From positions 1 to 8,508 of the forward strand of contig JAKAHL010000068.1 in assembly GCA_021815005.1 (NCBI GenBank): 8,508 nt of DNA. The letters run 5' to 3'. A program made the position numbers and the translations under genes. The notes beneath the pieces were generated by a model. That model ran no database searches. It had not been told where the DNA came from and was given only the letters and a program-made list of their open reading frames with translations. Positions within the stretch are counted from its first letter, which is position 1, and every line of letters begins with the position of its first letter. Below are positions 5,560-8,508 of this stretch, in pieces. Source of the stretch: Chloroflexota bacterium. Lineage in GTDB: Bacteria; Chloroflexota; Limnocylindria; Limnocylindrales; CSP1-4.

Positions 5560-5680
5560 GACGCCCGCAGCTGTTCGCAGCCCGTTCCACGGTGGCGGCG
5601 CGGGTGTCGCCCTGGCGCTCCCCCGCGTCCATCGTCGGCAGTTCCGGCATCTCGCGTCAGCGAGGCTCCCAGCCGAAGGC

Positions 5681-6217
5681 ATGATCGACTTCCTCGCCTA
5701 CGACATCACCGATCACGTCGTCCACGCCCGGATCGAGCTCCAGGGGGACCGCCTGGCCGACCTGCTGGTGGCCTCGACCAGCGTCGCCGCCGAGGATGTC
5801 CGGTCGCGCTCGCTGGCCACCTCGCAGGTGACGCGCCCCCGCGCTGGCGGCATCAGCCTGGCCGACATGGCCGTGGTGGTTGCGACCGGCCCGCGTGGCT
5901 CGGGCCTCAAGCGACTCCCGACGGCGGACGCGCCTGTGACCGTCTACGTGGGGCCGTACGTGGTGCACGGCTATCTCCATTCGCCCCTGTACGAGAACCC
6001 GGTCGCCTTTGCCGAGCGCCGCTCGTGGCTGCCCCTGACCGAGGCCGTGCTCGAGTACACCCTCCGCTGGCAGGCCGTGCGTGAGCGGCACGACGCCCTG
6101 CTCGTGAACCGGGCGCACGTCAGGGCCGTGGTCCTGGCCGACGAGCGCTCGCACGAGGCGCGGTGGCTTGCCGGCGGCGCGCCGATCGACTGGCCCAACA
6201 CCGGGGACCGGCTCTAG
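5681..6217 (+). CDS. DUF6812-like protein, copy A
   Basis: This is a 178-aa protein of unknown function. The second half (residues 86-154) reads V-x-V-x-VGPYVVHGYLHSP, then a hydrophobic patch WLPLTEAVLEY, then LLVNRAHVRAVV. This order (beta strands with G-x-hydrophobic-x-x-P, 'F/W-x-P-L/M-T-D/E-A', 'VNRxHI') is also found at residues 128-196 of the convergent gene product at 6269-6892, so the two are distant paralogues. It recalls the DUF6812 type of small beta-rich proteins; that assignment is by eye. The first half (11-70) may be a diverged earlier copy of the same unit. No signal peptide or membrane segment is seen. The ATG at 5681 has GAAGG only 1-2 bases away and GAGG 15 bases upstream, so the start is uncertain. 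A GTG at 5546 would add 45 residues unlike the rest. Confidence 0.82.
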   Translation: MIDFLAYDITDHVVHARIELQGDRLADLLVASTSVAAEDVRSRSLATSQVTRPRAGGISLADMAVVVATGPRGSGLKRLPTADAPVTVYVGPYVVHGYLHSPLYENPVAFAERRSWLPLTEAVLEYTLRWQAVRERHDALLVNRAHVRAVVLADERSHEARWLAGGAPIDWPNTGDRL

Positions 6218-6223
6218 GCCGCG

Positions 6224-6264
6224 AACGGCGCCTGCGCGAGGGGCGTGGACGGCGCAGCCCCGTT
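6224..6264. terminator. Imperfect hairpin between convergent genes; possible bidirectional terminator
   Basis: AACGG (6224-6228) pairs with CCGTT (6260-6264), GC (6230-6231) with GC (6257-6258) and TGCGC (6233-6237) with GCGCA (6252-6256). This gives 12 pairs with one mismatch and one bulged C around a 14-base loop. It fills the 51-bp gap between two genes that end toward each other, which is where a shared terminator is expected. There is no T-run beyond the AA/TT ends. Confidence 0.4.
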
Positions 6265-6268
6265 GAGG

Positions 6269-6892
6269 CTACAGCGTCCGTCGCGCCTCGTGGAGATGCT
6301 CGGGCATCGCGCTGGCGGCGACGATGTGGCGCCGGTTGAGCACCGCGAACTCGTAGTGGGCGCGCACGCGCCGGTCGGCCAGGGACCGGGTGTGGACATC
6401 GGTCATGGGCACGAACGGCGGCGTCGGCGATTCGATGAACACGTCCAGCTGGGCGCCCGGCGGCGTGTACACGGTGCCGTTGATGGTGTGGCCCGGGGTC
6501 ACGATGATCATGCCCGTCGGGAGCTTCGCGATCGCGAGGTCCTGCGGGCTGGGGCCCGCCTCGCCGCCCTCAAGGTCCGCGATCAGCGTCACCTCGGCGG
6601 GTGACACCCAGAGGTCCGGCACGGAGACCCGGGTTGCGTCGCCGTTGCGCCGCAGCACGATCGCGTCCGTGATCCGGAACATGCCCTCGCGGCTGTTCAT
6701 GACGTCCGTGAGGCGCCGGTGATAGCCAAGGCTCATCCTGCCCCTGAGCCGGAGGTGCTGGCCGATCAGCTCGACCAGCCGCGTGTTGCCCTGGGCGCCA
6801 TGGCCCGCGACGGGCGCCACCACCCCGTCCTCGCCGAAGATCTCCTCGAGCTGGATGGCGGCGTCCACGCTCAGGCCCGGTTGCTCCGTCAT
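6269..6892 (-). CDS. DUF6812-like protein, copy B, with two internal repeats
   Basis: This is a 207-aa protein of unknown function. Two related units are visible. Residues 47-106 read LRLRGRMSLGYHRRLTDVMN, then MFRITDAIVLRR, then VSPAEVTLIADL. Residues 128-196 read MIIVTPGHTINGTVYTPPGA, then FVPMTDVHTRS, then FAVLNRRHIVAAS. Each has a G-x-hydrophobic strand, an 'F-x-x-TDA/V' strand and a final 'x-x-IV' or 'VTLI' strand, as in DUF6812-type proteins. The second unit resembles the convergent neighbour at 5681-6217. No export signal is seen. Start: ATG 6892 with GGGGG about 6 bases upstream. The frame is open to 7060, but that would overlap the upstream gene by 119 bases with non-protein-like sequence. 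It lies 49 bases after the oxidoreductase gene on the same strand and may be co-transcribed. Confidence 0.83.
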   Translation of the reverse strand: MTEQPGLSVDAAIQLEEIFGEDGVVAPVAGHGAQGNTRLVELIGQHLRLRGRMSLGYHRRLTDVMNSREGMFRITDAIVLRRNGDATRVSVPDLWVSPAEVTLIADLEGGEAGPSPQDLAIAKLPTGMIIVTPGHTINGTVYTPPGAQLDVFIESPTPPFVPMTDVHTRSLADRRVRAHYEFAVLNRRHIVAASAMPEHLHEARRTL

Positions 6893-6941
6893 GACGCCCC
6901 CGTCGGTGACTGCCCCGCTCGACGCTGGGGTGGCGGCCACG

Positions 6942-8508
6942 CTAGCACGTGCGGCGGGCCCCGGAACCGTCGAGGCGGTCGGCGAGGACCTCGGCGAGAT
7001 GGCGCGCCCGCCGACCGTCGAGGAACGCGACCTGCGTCCGGCACGAGAACCCGTCGGCAAGGATCGCGGTGTCGCTGGCCGCGGCTCGCAGCGCGGGCAG
7101 GAGGCTCTGCTCCGCCACGGCCCGGGTGATCGCCTCGTGGCCGGCCTCGGCGCCGAAGTTGCCGGCCAGACCGCAGCAGCCGGAGAGCACCTCGTCGGCC
7201 TCGATTCCAGCGGCCGCCATCAGCCGCCGGTCGGCGGCGTCCCCCAGGACGGCCTGCTGATGACAGTGCGGCTGGACGATCGCGTGCACGGGCGCGGCCT
7301 CGGGCGGCCGCCAGCCCGCGCGGTCGAGCAGCTCCGCCAGCGTCACGACCCGGCGTGCGAGCGCGGGCGCGCGGGGATCGTCGGGCAGCAGCTCCGGGAG
7401 ATCGCGACGGAGCATCGCGGCGCACGAGGGCTCGAGCACCACCACCGGTGCGTCGCCCCCGAGCCCGCGCGCGCCGAGCGAGGCCCGGAGCACGCGCCGC
7501 GCCCCGTCGAGCTGGCCGGTGGTGTGCCAGGTGAGGCCGCAGCACACCTCGTCCTGCGGCAGCGCCACCTCGAACCCCGCCGCCTCGAGCACCCTGACGG
7601 CCGCGTCGCCCACCCCCGGGGCGAGATGGTTGGTGAACGTGTCGGGCCACAGCACGACACGCGGGCGCGAGGGCGCTCCCGACGCCGCCGGAGGATGAGG
7701 GCGGCCACGGAACCCCGCCGCGAACGTGCGCGGGGCGAGCGGGGGAAAGCGCCGCTCGCCGGCCAGCCCGGCAGCTCGCGCGACCAGCCGTCGCGTGAGG
7801 CCGAACCCCGCGACCGCGTTGGCGAGGCGCCAGCCGCCCGGGACGCGCCGGGCGCGGCGGAGCCACAGGGGCAACCGGCCGAGGGCGTAGTGGGCGCGCG
7901 GGCGGACCCTGCCCCGGTAGTGGTGGTCGAGGAACTCCGACTTGAGCGTGGCCATGTCCACGCCCGTCGGGCAGTCGGAGAGGCACGCCCGGCAGCCGAG
8001 GCACAGGTCCAGCGCGCCCAGAACCTCCGGGCTCGCCCAGCCGTCGGCCGCCAGCGTCCCCGCGGCCATCTCCTGCAGCAGGCGCGCCCGGCCCCGGGTG
8101 GAGTCACGCTCCTCGCCCGTGGCGCGGTAGCTCGGACACAGGCGGCCGGTGCCGATGTCGGACACGCACTTGCCGATCCCGATGCACCGCTCCATCGCGG
8201 CCCGCGGGTCGCCGCCGTCGGAGCTTAACGCCTGCGACGGCTCCAGCGCGAGCAGCGTCGGGCGCGGCCGCCGGAGGTCCGCGTCGAGCGGCAGCGGGTC
8301 CACGATGATCCCGGGGTTGAGGGCGCCTCGCGGGTCCCAGGCGGCCTTCCAGGCCCGGAACGCGGCCAGCAGGTTCGGGGAGTACTGGCGCTCCAGCAGC
8401 TCGCTCCTCGCCCGGCCGTCGCCGTGCTCGCCGGAGAGCGTACCCCCGTGCGCCACGACGAGATCGGCCGCCGCCCGCATGAACCCGGCGAACCGCTCGG
8501 TTCCGAGA
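6942..8508 (-). CDS. FAD-linked oxidase / Fe-S oxidoreductase (YdiJ/GlcD-GlcF fusion type), 5' end cut by window
   Basis: This is the C-terminal part (about 522 residues in the window) of a large flavin and iron-sulfur dehydrogenase, probably of a 2-hydroxyacid with electrons passed through the clusters. The frame is open to the right edge, so an internal ATG at 8480 is not the start. Counting from that Met: SGEHGDG (16-22) is the C-terminal FAD-oxidase motif. A first Fe-S segment has Cys99, Cys105 and Cys115-Pro, then SYRATGEERDSTRGRA. A second is a full C-x2-C-x2-C-x3-CP (Cys160, 163, 166, 170). Two cysteine-rich CCG domains follow: VCCGLTWHTTGQLDG (312-326) with EPSCAAM (350-356), then PHCHQQ (404-409) and GCCGLAGNFG (434-443) with a final FSCRTQ. 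The N-terminal FAD-binding (PCMH) domain lies outside the window. The closest known architecture is YdiJ-like D-2-hydroxyglutarate or D-lactate dehydrogenase; the substrate is not determined. Confidence 0.93.
   Translation of the reverse strand, partial: LGTERFAGFMRAAADLVVAHGGTLSGEHGDGRARSELLERQYSPNLLAAFRAWKAAWDPRGALNPGIIVDPLPLDADLRRPRPTLLALEPSQALSSDGGDPRAAMERCIGIGKCVSDIGTGRLCPSYRATGEERDSTRGRARLLQEMAAGTLAADGWASPEVLGALDLCLGCRACLSDCPTGVDMATLKSEFLDHHYRGRVRPRAHYALGRLPLWLRRARRVPGGWRLANAVAGFGLTRRLVARAAGLAGERRFPPLAPRTFAAGFRGRPHPPAASGAPSRPRVVLWPDTFTNHLAPGVGDAAVRVLEAAGFEVALPQDEVCCGLTWHTTGQLDGARRVLRASLGARGLGGDAPVVVLEPSCAAMLRRDLPELLPDDPRAPALARRVVTLAELLDRAGWRPPEAAPVHAIVQPHCHQQAVLGDAADRRLMAAAGIEADEVLSGCCGLAGNFGAEAGHEAITRAVAEQSLLPALRAAASDTAILADGFSCRTQVAFLDGRRARHLAEVLADRLDGSGARRTC

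Noticed and set aside
4837..6084. 415-residue plus-strand frame spanning the J-domain and DUF6812-like genes
   Set aside because: Different phase from both recognised proteins. Arg/Pro/Gly-rich shadow.
6893..7060. 56-residue N-terminal extension of the minus-strand DUF6812-like protein
   Set aside because: Would overlap the end of the oxidoreductase gene and is Arg/Ser/Pro-rich without structure. The ATG at 6892 fits the protein better.
6783..8228. 481-residue plus-strand open frame
   Set aside because: Lies antisense to the well-supported FAD/Fe-S oxidoreductase. Arg/Ala/Gly-rich with no motif; a GC-rich shadow.

Overview
This is a GC-rich (roughly 70 % or more) bacterial chromosomal window with ordinary, tightly packed genes. 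The secreted CAP-domain protein with a long Pro/Thr/Lys linker, the paired small DUF6812-like proteins and the overall composition suggest a member of Chloroflexota (Limnocylindria/Ellin6529-type). A high-GC actinomycete cannot be excluded from sequence alone. I see no insertion sequence, CRISPR array, phage gene or rRNA.

Layout. On the minus strand, bases 1-1348 hold the end of a MacB/LolD-type ABC exporter operon: the ATPase, followed after 4 bases by the first 180 residues of an FtsX-like permease that runs off the left edge. Upstream on the same strand is a secreted CAP/SCP-like protein (1431-2432) with a low-complexity linker and a short hydrophobic tail. A plus-strand tRNA-His(GTG) with encoded G-1 and CCA lies at 2719-2795. 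A Crp/Fnr-family regulator (minus, 3038-3754) follows. It is divergent from a plus-strand gene (4003-4449) that encodes two tandem copies of a His-rich 62-residue module. The 248-bp gap between them carries a clean GTGA-N6-TCAC operator that matches the regulator's recognition helix.

Next come a decayed C-terminal fragment of a cytochrome P450 (minus, 4519-4689), a plus-strand J-domain protein with an ExoX-like C-terminal module (4964-5512), and two convergent genes (5681-6217 plus, 6269-6892 minus) whose products look like distant paralogues of the DUF6812 type. The right end is filled by the C-terminal two thirds or so of a large FAD- and Fe-S-dependent oxidoreductase (minus, 6942 to beyond 8508).

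How the genes fit together. The ABC exporter pair is one operon, and the oxidoreductase plus the downstream DUF6812-like gene (49-bp gap) may be another. The best candidate for an undescribed small regulatory unit is the regulator/operator/duplicated-protein divergon at 3038-4449. GC-rich perfect inverted repeats mark several gene ends (3037/2996, 4477/4517, 5511/5525, 6224/6264). None has a T-run, so terminator function is only a possibility.
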